In this document: piece after piece, positions 11,665 to 22,224 of the stretch
Layout: each line of letters opens with the position of its first letter
Numbering within the stretch: the first letter of the stretch is position 1
Origin: Gadus chalcogrammus
Lineage: Eukaryota; Chordata; Actinopteri; Gadiformes; Gadidae
DNA length: 64,000 bases
Direction of reading: 5' to 3'
Assembly (NCBI RefSeq): GCF_026213295.1
Contig: NC_079419.1
Span: 20,712,830-20,776,829 of the forward strand
Program-made: the position numbers and the translations under genes
The notes under the pieces: model-generated
The model's database searches: none
Told to the model about the DNA's origin: nothing
What the model saw: only the letters and a program-made list of their open reading frames with translations

Positions 11665-11738
11665 CGTCCCTGGGTGGGCTTGAACCACCAACCTTTCAAA
11701 TATCAGTCGAACACACTAACCAATTGCGCCACAGAGAC
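11665..11738 (-). tRNA. Asn-type tRNA with GAT (Ile) anticodon
   Basis: The fourth GAT copy; anticodon arm TTCGA-CTGATAT-TTGAA pairs fully and acceptor and T stems are perfect. No T4 run downstream (plus AGTAATATCAGCT precedes it). Confidence 0.74.
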
Positions 11739-12346
11739 CATGTGCCAAACCACATGTGTCTTGAAAAAGAAGTAATACACCCAAAAAAAAATGCGTTAAA
11801 TCACCTCGACATTGATGCCGTCAAATGTTGATCGAAAGTAGCCGTATTTAATTCCCCACTGATAAATAACCCATGATTTTAAATTCTAGGGCCCCCTTCC
11901 TTTCAGTCCCACCTGAATCATCTCCTTTCAACCCTTAACCTTATCTCTGAGCGTATGAATTCTCCTGGGTTCTGGAAAAGGGGAAAAGGGGGGAGCCCCC
12001 CTTAGAACAAGCTTTCCTCTCCCTTTGGCCCCTTAAATGTTAATTGGTAAAAAAAGATAGCAAAATATGGCTTTTAAGAAAAAAACTATTTCCATGTTAT
12101 GATCGTAACACAAGGTGAAATGGATCATGTCTAAGCTCCTAAATACTTCCAATTCCTAGAAAGCACTTTAGCCAGATAGCTCTTCTTCCAGACACTCCGT
12201 ACTCAAGTCAACGGAAGTAAATGGTTGGACGGGAAATGACAGTGCAGTTCTATCAAATCTACTCTTGGAAACAGTTGATTTTTTTCACTTAACAAAGGTT
12301 AATGGTATGGGCTGATGCTTGACCTGGTGTTCAGTAATAATCAGCT

Positions 12347-12420
12347 CGTCCCTGGGTGGGCTTGAACCACCAACCTTTCGATTAACAGTCGAACGCGCTA
12401 ACCAATTGCGCCACAGAGAC
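12347..12420 (-). tRNA. tRNA-Asn(GTT)
   Basis: The 74-nt sequence is identical in all stems to the copy at 2101, with anticodon GTT and a perfect cloverleaf. It lacks a T4 run just downstream (plus AGTAATAATCAGCT), so it differs from 2101 mainly in its terminator. Confidence 0.9.
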
Positions 12421-13031
12421 CAATGTGGGAAAAAACATGTGTCTTGAAAAAAAGTAATACACCCAAAAAAAAACTGCGTTAAATCACCTCGACATTGATG
12501 CCGTCAAATGTTGATAGAAAGTAGCCGTATTTAATTCCCCACTGATAAATAACCCATGATTTAAATTCTAGGGCCCCCTTCCTTTCAGTCCCACCTGAAT
12601 CATCTCCTTTCAACCCTTGACCTTATCTTTGAGCGTATGAATTCTCCTGGGTTCTGGAAAAGGGGAAAAGGGGGGAGCCCCCCTTAAGAACAAGCTTTCC
12701 TCTCCCTGTGGCCCCCTTAAATTTTAATTGGTAAAAAAAGATAGCAAAATATGGCTTTTAAGAAAAAAACTATTTCCATGATATGATCGTAACACAAGGT
12801 GAAATGGATCATATCTAAGCACCTAAATACTTCCAATTCCTAGAAAGCACTTTAGCCAGCTAGCTCTTCTTCCAGACACTCCGTACTCAAGTCAACGGAT
12901 GTAAATGGTTGGACGGGAATGACAGAGCAGTTCTATCAAATCTACTCTTGGAAACACAGTTGATTTTTTTCACTTAACAAAGTTTAATGGTATGGGCTGA
13001 TGCTTGACCTGGTGTTCAGTAAATATCAGCT

Positions 13032-13105
13032 CGTCCCTGGGTGGGCTTGAACCACCAACCTTTCGATTAACAGTCGAACGCGCTAACCAATTGCACCACA
13101 GAGAC
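13032..13105 (-). tRNA. tRNA-Asn(GTT)
   Basis: A good 74-nt copy; one change makes the D stem GTGC/GCGC, a T-G wobble. Anticodon GTT. No immediate T4 run. The upstream flank is shortened compared with other units. Confidence 0.86.
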
Positions 13106-13683
13106 CTATGTGGGAAATCACATGTGTCTTGAAAAAAAAAAAATACAATCACCTCGACATTGATGTCTTCAAATGTTGATAGAAAGTAGCCGTATTTCAT
13201 TCCCCACTGATAAATAACACATGATTTAAATGCTAGGGCCCCCTCCCTTTCAGTCCCACCTGAATCATCTCCTTTCAACCCTTAACCTTATCTCTGAGCG
13301 TATGAATTCTCCTGGGTTCTGGAAAAGGGGAAAAGGGGGGAGCCCCCCTTAAGAACAAGCTTTCCTCTCCCTGTGGCCACCTTAAATGTTAGTTTGTAAA
13401 AAAAGATAGCAAAATATGGCTTTTAAGAAAAAAACTATTTCCATGTTATAATCGTAAGACACGGTGAAATGGATCATATCTAAACTCCTAATACTTCCAA
13501 TTACTTTAGCCAGCTAGCTCTTCCAGACACTCCGTACTCAAGTCAACGGAAGTAATTGGTTGGACGGGAAATTACAGAGCAGTTCTATCAAATCTACTCT
13601 TGGAAACACAGTTGATTATTTTCACTTAACAAAGGTTAATGGTATGAGCTGATGCTTGACCTGGTGTTCGGTAAATATCAGCT

Positions 13684-13757
13684 CGTCCCTGGGTGGGCTT
13701 GAACCACCAACCTTTCGATTAACAGTCGAACGCTCTAACCAATTGCGCCACAGAGAC
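13684..13757 (-). tRNA. tRNA-Asn(GTT), last copy before the array break
   Basis: A 74-nt copy with anticodon GTT and perfect acceptor, anticodon and T stems. The D stem has one mismatch (GCGC against GAGC). About 35 bp upstream of its 5' end the unit stops at the junction with the gene fragment at about 13791. Confidence 0.82.
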
Positions 13758-13791
13758 CTATGAGGGAAATCACATGTGTCTTGAAAAAAAA

Positions 13792-15739
13792 GTGCCTCTC
13801 CCGTAGCATCCGGATGACACGGATGTCACACGCATACCTTTGTGGACAGGTATGATTGTATCAAATTATTTAGTTTGGCTGGACAAAGAGTTTTTCTATG
13901 GGCAAAATGTTATAAATATTTTTGATCTAATATTGATGGGGTTTAGTGTGATCAAATATTGCTATTTGCTGGATTACTGATTACTGAAAAAAGATATTTG
14001 CTTTCATGATCTGAACTCACTTGCGGGTCAGGAGGAGGCAGAACTCCCCGCGGAGAGCCAAGCTCAGCTGGTCCAGGACGGTCTGGCTCGTGGACAGGTA
14101 ATTTGATATGCAACTGGAGGAGTTGCACCTGAGGGTCTCCGTCACCATCAGGTAGTACCTGTCCACGTCCAGGACCTTCCGTGCCCTCTTGTGGATGCCG
14201 GCCCCGGTGAGCTGCCCCTTGCACTGGGGGCAGGACAGCCCTCACCTTCCACAGGTGGTAGGGCATCCACACCAGGAGCCGGTGCATAAAAAAGCGGTCT
14301 GGTGATGGGACCTGGTTGTAGATGAGGGCAGGAACAGGTCGCTCATACCAGAGCTGGACGTCCGGTCGCAGCCGCTGGTTCCTCCACAGCGTGGATGCAA
14401 TCCAGCGCTGGTCCTGCTGTGGAATGGTCTTCCTCATTTCCACCGGCAGCCAGAACTGAGCAGCAAGAGGAGGAGCAGGGAGGGGACCAGGAGGAGCAGG
14501 GAGGGGACCAGGAGGAGCAGGGAGGGGACCTGGAGGAGCAGGGAGGAGACCTGGAGGAGCAGGGAGGAGACCTGGAGGAGCAGGACTCGTATCTGATTCA
14601 ACCTACATAAAGAAAAAGAAAAAGATCATAAATCATCTATCCGCTACACGCTACAGTATGTAAGACCTGTATAGAGGTTATTACAGTTGCACGAACCAGA
14701 GGAGAAGAGCTGGTCCTCGCCGCCGACATGATGGGGCTGGATGGAGGCAGAGAGAAAGGGGAGACAGGCCTGTAGAATCTGGGACTGGAAGGGGGCGTCA
14801 CTCGAGGTGGGGTAGCGGATGGAGTGCTTCTCCCAGACGGGACAGTGGCAGGGCTGGAGGGACGCTGGGAAGAGGGGGAAACAGAGCCGATGAAGTACAA
14901 TTACAAAACAAAGATAGTGTTGGCTGTATGGCTGTGTTCTTAGGCATCAGGCACAGCTATAGGTACATCAATTACCTCAACAGGCCTCCTGGTCAGATTG
15001 ACATTCGGCTTGGCTGCAGCAGACAAAGTCCCACCAAACCGCGCTTTCTCAAACTGAAAATCAACCAAGAATAGTCTTAATAAATTGGTGTTAAAAAGGA
15101 CATTATACACACACCAGTGATACGCATGAAAGTTATGTAAACACACAGATCTGAGATGAGTTGATCATGGCTAACCAGGTGAATGACATGGTATTTAATG
15201 TGATGGAAATATTCACCATCGCCAGCGTCAATGCAGGCCTCCCAGGGCTCCGTGCAGGCGCAGCCGAGGTGGAGGCAGAGGTAGCTGCAGGGCTTCTCAC
15301 AGACTGACAGACAGAAACAATAAAACCATTAAACAAGCATTAATACTAATCAATATGGGATTTTGTCCACATCACAAATTGTAAGCCTACAAAATGCATT
15401 TATTTCACCAGGCTCTCAATATTACCTGCTGGGAGTGAAAGCCACAGGTACATGTCTGGGCTATCCCTAACATTAAGGTCTGCCCACGCAGCATCATGGG
15501 ACACTTCTCAATCTGTAATTAATTGAAAAGAATGATTTACTTAGACACAATTGGTTCACTTTGGAGTTTTGGTTTACTGTTGGGGCAAAGCTTACCTTCT
15601 GGTAGAGGTTGTGCCACTTGGCCTGTTTTGGAGATGGCCTGTTCCCTGCACTGGAGGGCCAAGTGCCAGAAGAGGCAAATGCCCTCAGGCGGCTCACCCA
15701 CTCCTCAGACCCCATGGATCGATGCTTCTTAGTAGACAT
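13792..15739 (-). pseudogene. 5' seven exons of a fish multi-exon gene (DUF6729-like family?), frameshifted and truncated
   Basis: Seven minus-strand exons can be joined with consistent phases: 15739-15596 (48 codons, start ATG), 15512-15426 (29 codons, two CxC/Cys pairs), 15303-15217, 15053-14976, 14864-14697 (or to 14685), 14602-14021 and 13837-13792. Most introns have AG/GT borders; the donor after 15217 is GTGAAT and that after 14697 GTTCGT, both weaker. Exon 6 carries a proline-rich repeat (PAPPG units, about 14465-14590) and then a conserved-looking segment with RFFMHRLLVWMPYHLWKVR followed by Cys pairs (CPQC, then C-N-S-S-S-C), which suggests zinc binding. One extra G near 14238-14243 shifts the frame; removing it leaves 193 codons plus 2 nt, which fits exon 7 (YACDIRVIRMLRERH). 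Exon 7 ends at the array junction. I associate this text with uncharacterised fish proteins of a DUF6729-like type; that name is from memory and unsure. Truncation and frameshift argue for a pseudogene. Confidence 0.62.
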
Positions 15740-15792
15740 CTGAAGACAAGGGGAAGAATGGCCAAGTTACCATACATTGTCAAAGACATATG

Positions 15793-15914
<122 letters not shown>

Positions 15915-16209
15915 TACATACAAAATAATCCCTAGTATATCCCCATGTAATTTAAAATGGTTGTTTACCGTACAGGTGAATTAAAATGGTCGTTCACCGT
16001 ACAGGTGAATTAAAATGGTCGTTCACCGTAATCGTACTACTAGTTCCTACTGAGGCTGACATGCAATAAATTAACAAGAAGTTGACCCAAGTTCGTAAAG
16101 TTAAACCGATGCTAACATGCTAGTAAATTAACCAAAGTCAGTGAAATGACAAGGAAAAGTAGTGACATGTCCGGACAAGGTAAGACAATCCGCACGGTCA
16201 GATTTTTAC

Positions 16210-16353
16210 CTTCTGGTAGAGGTTGTGCCACTTGGCCTGTTTTGGAGATGGCCTGTTCCCTGCACTGGAGGGCCAAGTGCCAGAAGAGGCAAATGCCCTC
16301 AGGCGGCTCACCCACTCCTCAGACCCCATGGATCGATGCTTCTTAGTAGACAT
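16210..16353 (-). pseudogene. Duplicate of exon 1 of the truncated gene
   Basis: This 144-nt block encodes the same 48 residues as the exon at 15596-15739, beginning MSTKKHRSMGSEEWVS, and ends at an AAG/GTAAAA donor. It arose from the tandem duplication of about 600 bp described for 15594-16803. It could act as an alternative first exon, since its donor and phase are intact, but nothing shows that it is used. Confidence 0.7.
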
Positions 16354-16407
16354 CTGAAGACAAGGGGAAGAATGGCCAAGTTACCATACATTGTCAAAGA
16401 CATATGC

Positions 16408-16455
16408 TATATATATATATAAAAAACCTATATATATATATATATATATATACAT

Positions 16456-16508
<53 letters not shown>
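16408..16508. repeat. (TA)n(GT)n compound microsatellite, second copy
   Basis: Paralogue of the tract at 15794-15914 within the tandem duplication, with the TA part interrupted at about 16421-16428. Confidence 0.95.
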
Positions 16509-16509
<1 letters not shown>

Positions 16510-16803
16510 TACATACAAAATAATCCCTAGTATATCCCCATGTAATTTAAAATGGTTGTTTACCGTACAGGTGAATTAAAATGGTCGTTCACCGTACAGG
16601 TGAATTAAAATGGTCGTTCACCGTAATCGTACTACTAGTTCCTACTGAGGCTGACATGCAATAAATTAACAAGAAGTTGACCCAAGTTCGTAAAGTTAAA
16701 CCGATGCTAACATGCTAGTAAATTAACCAAAGTCAGTGAAATGACAAGGAAAAGTAGTGACATGTCCGGACAAGGTAAGACAATCCGCACGGTCAGATTT
16801 TTG

Positions 16804-17532
16804 GATTAAATAATACCAATATTCAGTAGAACGAATTTAGAACGTCGATCATTTCAAGTTAGTAAAGTTAAACCGATGCTAACATGCTAGTAAATTAACC
16901 AAAGTCAGTGAAATGACGAGGAAAAGTAGTGACATGTCCGGACAAGCTAAGACAATCCGCACGGTCAGACTTTTGGATAAAGTTATACCCTATATTCAGT
17001 AGAACGAATTTATAATGTCGATAATTTCCGCGATTTATTGGTTCTTAAATGTAAAGCATTTGTTGTAATGTAAATTGCAAACAGTTACATTGCAGACTAG
17101 TTTTCAGAAGAGCGTACTTACTACCGTTATTACCGCTACCTTTTCCAGAGCATGACCTGTCCGAATTTATAGGGTGGATCATTTCCGCGATTGGATGTGT
17201 TAAATGTGTTAAATGTGTTTTAATGTAATTCAAACCCTTACCTTACAGAGTCGTTTTCAGGAATGACGATTGAATACGTGTGGTTTGTTCTACAGTTAAA
17301 ATCCATTCCGAATTCGGAGCGTCGCTAGCCTGTCCGTGATTGGCTTAGCGCAGGGAGAGAAATGGACAGTGGAACGTGTGATTGGTCATTCTGGTGAAAA
17401 GATATGGAAGAGAAATGGAGAGAAATGGACAGTGGAACGTGTGATTGGTCATTCTGGTGAAAAGATATTGGAAATCCGATGATTTGGTTGGACGATCCAG
17501 AATCTAAAAAGCAGACGGATCGGATTTAGGTA
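16804..17532. promoter_or_regulatory. Possible upstream region of the gene fragment, with repeated CCAAT-type blocks
   Basis: No ORF of note. Two adjacent copies of a block of about 50 bp with GAGAAATGGACAGTGGAACG and GATTGGTCATTCTGG lie at about 17358-17408 and 17418-17467; another GATTGGC is at 17339. GATTGG is the reverse complement of a CCAAT box and would face the minus-strand gene. A promoter role is inference from position and these motifs only. Confidence 0.3.
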
Positions 17533-17744
17533 GCGCCACAGAGACAGATGTGGGAAATGACATGTGTCTTGAAGAAAAAGTAATACACCCAAAAAAAACT
17601 GCGTTAAATCACCTCAACATTGATGCCGTCAAATGTTGATAGAAAGTAGCCGTATTTAATTCCCCACTGATAAATAACCCATGATTTAAATTCTAGGGCC
17701 CCCTTCCTTTCAGTCCCACCTGAATCATCTCCTTTCAACCCTTA
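17533..17744 (-). repeat. Left part of a split array unit
   Basis: The sequence resumes inside the first 13 nt of the tRNA (GCGCCACAGAGAC at 17533-17545) and continues with the normal unit upstream flank as far as CCCTTA, where the LINE at about 17745 begins. It is the partner of the unit part at 19071-19563. Confidence 0.9.
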
Positions 17745-18790
17745 CCGATACCAAACCGATCAACTGATGATGCAATCTCTACAGCCCTCCACACTGCACT
17801 CAGCCACCTGGAACACCCGGGGACCTCCGTAAGGATGCTCTTCGTCGACTACTGCTCGGCCTTTAATACCATCATCCCTGACATCCTTGTGAGCAAGCTA
17901 GCTGCCCTGGACTTCCCCCCCGCCACCTGTGCCTGGATAAAAGACTTTCTCACAAATCGTCCGCAGTCTGTTAAAATTGGCACCCACAGCTCCTCCACCC
18001 TCATGCTCAGTACGGGTTCTCCACAGGGCTGCGTGCTGAGCCCACTCCTGTATGCCATCTACACTCATGACTGTACTCCCACCCACCCCACCAACACAAT
18101 AGTCGAATTCGCGGATGATACGACTGTGGTGGGGCTCATAACCGGAGGAGACGAGTCGGCCTATAGGGATGAGGTGCAGAGGCTGTTGGAGTGGTGTGCT
18201 GCAAACAACCTGACCCTTAAAAAAAAACAAAGGAGGTTATAATGGATTTCAGGCGTCACAGAGCTGACCCCGCCCCTCTCCACATAAATGGTGACTGTGT
18301 GGAGAGAGTCTCCACCTTCAAGTTCCTGGGAACTCACATCTCTGAGGACATATCCTGGACAGCAAACACATCAGCGGTGGTGAAGAAGGCCCAACAACGA
18401 CTCCACTTCCTGAGGGTACTCAAGAGGAACAAGCTGGAGGAGAAGCTGCTGGTGACGTTTTACCGCTCCACCATCGAGAGTGTGCTGGCCTTCTCCATCA
18501 CTGTGTGGTATGCTGGCTGTACAGTGGCTGACAGGAAAAGGCTGCAGAGGGTGATAAGGTCAGCCGAAAAAACTATTGGCTCTCCTTTGCCCTCCTTGGA
18601 TGACATTGCCAGCTCACGATGCATCTCAAGATCAAGAAAGATCATCTGTGACCACCTCCATCCCGGCCACCACCTACTCAGCCTACTGCCCTCTGGTAGG
18701 AGGTACAGGAGCCTGAAGTGCAGAACCAACAGACTGAACAAAAGCTTCTTTCCTTGGGCAATCAGGACACTTAACACCCATAAAACTTGA
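17745..18790 (+). pseudogene. Reverse transcriptase C-terminal half, frameshifted
   Basis: Reading from about 17745 (NRSTDDAIS), the frame has [15 protein letters not shown], the [13 protein letters not shown] block (RT region 4) and [10 protein letters not shown] (catalytic DD). At a nine-A run (about 18218-18227) the frame changes; the second frame resumes around 18242 with MDFRRHRADPAPLHING and runs through FKFLGTHIS and the LLPSGRRYRS segment to a stop at 18788-18790. Either the slip is a pseudogene mutation or, less likely, a sequencing error in the homopolymer. Without its N-terminal half the copy cannot be active. Confidence 0.9.
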
Positions 18791-19070
18791 AACAAAGATT
18801 CCTCACTATCTATATAGTGCAATATGCTTACGGCCTTTATATTTATCCTGACATCACCTGTCCTTGTCTTGTTCCAAATGTTTTTCTTATTTCTGTCTTG
18901 TTTTGTTTTTGTTTTTTAAATTTTTAACTTAAATTGCGTGTTTATTTATTTATTTATTTGTTATTTATTTATTTATTTTGTATGTGTAATGCACCTTCAG
19001 TTGGCACTCCCAATTTCGTTGTATAGGTGACTGTACAATGACAATAAAGTCTATCTTTATCTTTATCTTT
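17745..19070 (+). mobile_element. 5'-truncated non-LTR retrotransposon with reverse transcriptase
   Basis: The element starts inside the RT domain and ends with a 3' UTR containing GACAATAAAGTC and a terminal repeat of ATCTTT units. It splits an array unit: CCCTTA on the left and TTAACCTTATCTCTG on the right rebuild the normal unit. The RT is of the type common in fish genomes with an [15 protein letters not shown] block and an FADDTTVV catalytic motif; I place it loosely among CR1/L2/Rex-like LINEs. Confidence 0.88.
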
Positions 19071-19563
19071 TTAACCTTATCTCTGAGCGTATGAATTCTC
19101 CTGGGTTCTGGAAAAGGGGAAAAGGGGGGAGCCCCCCTTAAGAACAAGCTTTCCTCTCCCTGTGGCCCCCTTAAATGTTAATTGGTAAAAAAAGATAGCA
19201 AAATATGGCTTTTAAGAAAAAAACTATTTCCATGTTATGATCGTAACATAAGGTGAAATGGATCATATCTAAGCTCCTAAATACTTCCAATTCCTAGAAA
19301 GCACTTTAGCCAGCTAGCTCTTCTTCCAGACACTCCGTACTCAAGTCAACGGAAGTAAATGGTTGGACGGGAAAAAATGACAGAGCAGTTCTATCAAATC
19401 TCCTCTTGGAAACACAGTTGATTATTTTCACTTAACAAAGGTTAATGGTATGGGCTGATGCTTGACCTGGTGTTCAGAAAATATCAGCTCGTCCCTGGGT
19501 GGGCTTGAACCACCAACCTTTTGTTTAACAGTCGAACGCGCTAACCAATTACGCCACAGAGAA
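19071..19563 (-). repeat. Right part of the split array unit
   Basis: The normal array unit resumes with TTAACCTTATCTCTGAGCG and runs to the degenerate tRNA at 19490-19563. Confidence 0.92.
19490..19563 (-). pseudogene. Degenerate tRNA-Asn(GTT) copy
   Basis: This copy belongs to a displaced array unit. The acceptor starts TTCTCTG (first pair lost) and the anticodon stem TTCGA/ACAAA has two mismatches; loop CTGTTAA still gives GTT. A T4 run (plus 19478-19481) follows. Likely non-functional. Confidence 0.75.
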
Positions 19564-19982
19564 CTATGTACACATGAGTCTTGTAGAAAGCACAACATGT
19601 CTGCTTGTCAGCTATGGCTAAGTTTGCAACAAATGAATCTCACTCAACCATTGAAACGGTCACTGGCAATGAGATCGTATTTTACCCTGGTATGCTAGAT
19701 GACCATCTAAGGAGAATAACCATGCTTTCAAAGTCATGTTATATTGCTTATTCGTCCTTTCAAATTATCAAGACTTTCATGGTTTGCCGCCACAAACCGT
19801 AGTTGTAGCTTATTTTCATTCTGTCTAGCTGACTCCATATCAATGCAAAATGTTGTGGCTCGACAAAGCAATCTGCTGACCGGCTGACATTTAGTGTGGC
19901 TCTATGATCGAGCAGAACCAAGTACGACTCCTTTTCCTTTCTGAGAACATTCCACCAGATGGGCTAGGTTAAAAGGACATAT
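19564..19982. other. Unassigned spacer
   Basis: No gene, tRNA or clear repeat recognised. Short open frames start here, but none shows a known domain. Confidence 0.5.
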
Positions 19983-20055
19983 CCCCCAACGTGGGGCTCG
20001 AACCCACTACCCAGAGATTTAGAGTATCATGCTCTACCGACAGAGCTAGCAGGGA
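19983..20055 (-). pseudogene. tRNA-Lys-like copy with CTA anticodon
   Basis: The 73-nt sequence lines up along its whole length with vertebrate tRNA-Lys(CTT): D arm GCTAGCTC...GAGC, T arm GTGGG-TTCGAGC-CCCAC and acceptor end GTTGGGG. The anticodon loop is CTCTAAA, so the anticodon is CTA, matching the UAG stop codon. The anticodon stem TGATA/TCTCT has two mismatches and the acceptor has one. This looks like a decayed tRNA-Lys rather than a working suppressor; no T4 run follows closely. Confidence 0.7.
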
Positions 20056-20089
20056 TTACAATTGACAGTAACAGACAACATATAAAAAA

Positions 20090-21079
20090 TAAATTAAAAA
20101 AACCTCTGCGTTTAATCGCCTCGACATTGATGTCTTCAAATGCTGATATAAAGCAGCGTATTTCATTCCCCACTGATAAATAACATGTGATTTAAATTCT
20201 AGGGCCTCCTCCCTCTGAGTCCCCCCTGAATAATCTCCTTTCAAAAATTAAACTAATCTCTGAGCGTATGTAATCTCCTGGGATCTGAAAAGGGGACACC
20301 CTTAAGAACAAGCTTTCCTCTCCCTGTGCCCTCTTAAATGTTGTGTTGGGAAAAAAAGATAGCAAAATATGGCTTTCAAGAAAAAAAAAATGTCCATGTT
20401 ATGATCGTAAGACAAGGTGAAATGGAACATATCTGAGCTCCTAAATACTTCCAATTCCTAGGAACTCACTTCAGCCAGCTAGCTCTTCTTCCAGACACTC
20501 CGTACTCAAGTCAACGGAAGTAAATGGTTGGACGGGAAATGACAGAGCAGTTCTATCAAATCTACTTTTGGAAACACATTCGATTTTTTCACTCAACGAC
20601 GGTTAAAGCTTTGGGCTGATGCTTGACCTGGTGGTCAACTAAAATCAGCTCGTCCCTGGGTGTGCTTGAACCACCAAGCTTTCGATTAACAGTCGAACGC
20701 GCTAACCAATTGCGCCACAGAGACCTATCCATTAAATCAAGCGTGTCTTGAAAAAAAATAATACACCCAAAAAAAACCTGTGCGTTAAATCGCCTCGGGA
20801 TTGATGCCTTCAAATGTTGATAGAAAGTATCCGTCTTTCATTCATTCCCCACCGATAAGTCACACACTCCTTTCAACCCTTAACCTTAGGGGAGCCCCCC
20901 TTAAGAAGAAGCTTTCCTCTCGCTGTGACCCCCTTAAATGTTAATTGGCAAAAAAAGATAGCAAAATATGGCTTTTAAGAAAAAAACTATTTCCATGTTA
21001 TGATCGTAGGACAAGGTGAAATGGATCATATCTAAGCTCCTAAATACTTCCAATTCCTAGAAAGCACTTTAGCCACATA
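20090..21079 (-). repeat. Diverged array units (about 1.4 copies)
   Basis: The block repeats the array landmarks (AAATGCTGATATAAAGCAGC, GGGAAATGACAGAGCAG and others) with more substitutions and deletions than units 1-19. It contains the tRNA at 20651-20724 and ends when an A-rich inverted-repeat element begins at about 21080. Confidence 0.9.
20651..20724 (-). tRNA. tRNA-Asn(GTT), outlying copy with terminator
   Basis: A 74-nt copy in a diverged unit. Acceptor, D and anticodon stems are perfect with anticodon GTT; the T stem has one mismatch (G against A next to the loop) and one variable-loop base differs. A T4 run (plus A run 20641-20644) lies just past the 3' end. Its surrounding unit is more diverged than the tRNA itself, which could mean selection on the tRNA. 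Confidence 0.83.
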
Positions 21080-21381
21080 GGGCCAAAAAAAAAAAAGTTT
21101 GGTTCCTGTTGGTTGTCAGTTGAGGTCATGGGTAGGCAGGGAATTTATTTATTGATTTTTTATTTATTTTTTCAGCGGCAGCGAATGATAGGTAGGTTGT
21201 TTTCATTTAAAAACGAGAAAATTCGCTCATCCTTGTGCAGAATGAAGAGGTGCTGTACCAAAACGAAATTATAGTTTGCATCAAAAAAAAAAAAGCTAAA
21301 GCTCATAAAATGATTTGGGTCGCACATAAATTGACAGGGTCGGTCGGAAACCGGAACCAAACAATTATTTTTTTAGGCCTT
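21080..21381. mobile_element. Small inverted-repeat element (MITE-like)
   Basis: The left end GGCCA11-13 GTTTGGTTCC and the right end GGAACCAAAC...TTTTTAGGCC are inverted. Internal sequence is AT-rich and has no coding potential. It truncates the last array unit. Target duplication is not clear, so the superfamily is unknown. Confidence 0.55.
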
Positions 21382-22224
21382 ATACACACACTCAGCAACC
21401 CAAATTATGTTTCCATGCTCTAGGTGTGACAAACTATGGCAGTGATGTACATTGCACGTTGGTAGGTATGGCAAAGTACGGGATTTCCCCTGCTGTTACT
21501 CAAACCTAAATTGTACTATAGGTACGATTTAAGGGCTGATCCAATTGATTAAAAACAAATGTTGGATGAGGCACTAATAACGATATTGGAGCGGTGTGTC
21601 CCTATATGTCATAGATTGGGTTAACAATTTTGGAGTTTATTGCTTGTTACCTTGATTCCTTTTATACTGTTTCTGTTGTTCAAAATGTTAGCTGTTCACA
21701 GACAGTAGCTTAAGACATCTAATGATACATTTTCTCATATTGAACAATGTTAGAATTCAATGAAAGCACCATGCAGGTCTTCAGTGGCCCTTCCAGCAGT
21801 GGAAAGCAGTCAGAATAAGCCACAACTAAAGAGTCATTGCAAGGGGGTTTGAAAAAAAGATTTTTATTTAAATTGTTCCAATGTTGTTTAACCTCATGTG
21901 TTATCATTGTCGTTTTTCCCTCAAAGTATTATTTTTTCAAATGAAAAATACTACAATTGTGTAGTAGCCTTTCAATCTATTTGCGTATTCACTGAAGTGC
22001 TGCTTGACTTTACCCATACCTCCCGATGCGGTCGATGTAATCGCTCGTAGCACTGAGAGTGTGTTGGGAGAAGGGCTGATTTCATCTGAGCTTTTAATCT
22101 TCTGACACAGAGCATCAAAGGTGAAAGCTGTGTTACATTTACTTAGACACCACCGTTTCACTCACCAGTAGCCAACCACCATCATACTTACTAATTTTAC
22201 ATCACATTGTAATATTGGAACGGT
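21382..22224. other. Unassigned intergenic DNA
   Basis: No supported gene or repeat. Short minus-strand open frames (for example about 21937-22161) have no recognisable motif. Confidence 0.5.

Larger units (their letters stand above)
1..13790 (-). repeat. Tandem array of ~687-bp units, each with one tRNA-Asn-type gene
   Basis: Nineteen consecutive tRNA-like loci start at 34, 726, 1415, 2101, 3202, 3888, 4580, 6166, 6852, 7540, 8228, 8915, 9600, 10292, 10980, 11665, 12347, 13032 and 13684. The usual spacing is 682-692 bp. The two longer gaps are explained by insertions at 2261-2678 and 4854-5751. Between tRNAs each unit repeats the same landmarks: a block beginning TTGATAGAAAGTAGCCGTAT, a GGGGGGAGCCCCCC self-complementary stretch and a GGTTGGACGGGAAATGACAG block. 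All tRNAs are on the minus strand. The window starts inside a unit, so the array extends leftwards. Units differ by a few percent and by short indels, as expected for unequal exchange and drift. No protein product is supported. Confidence 0.97.
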
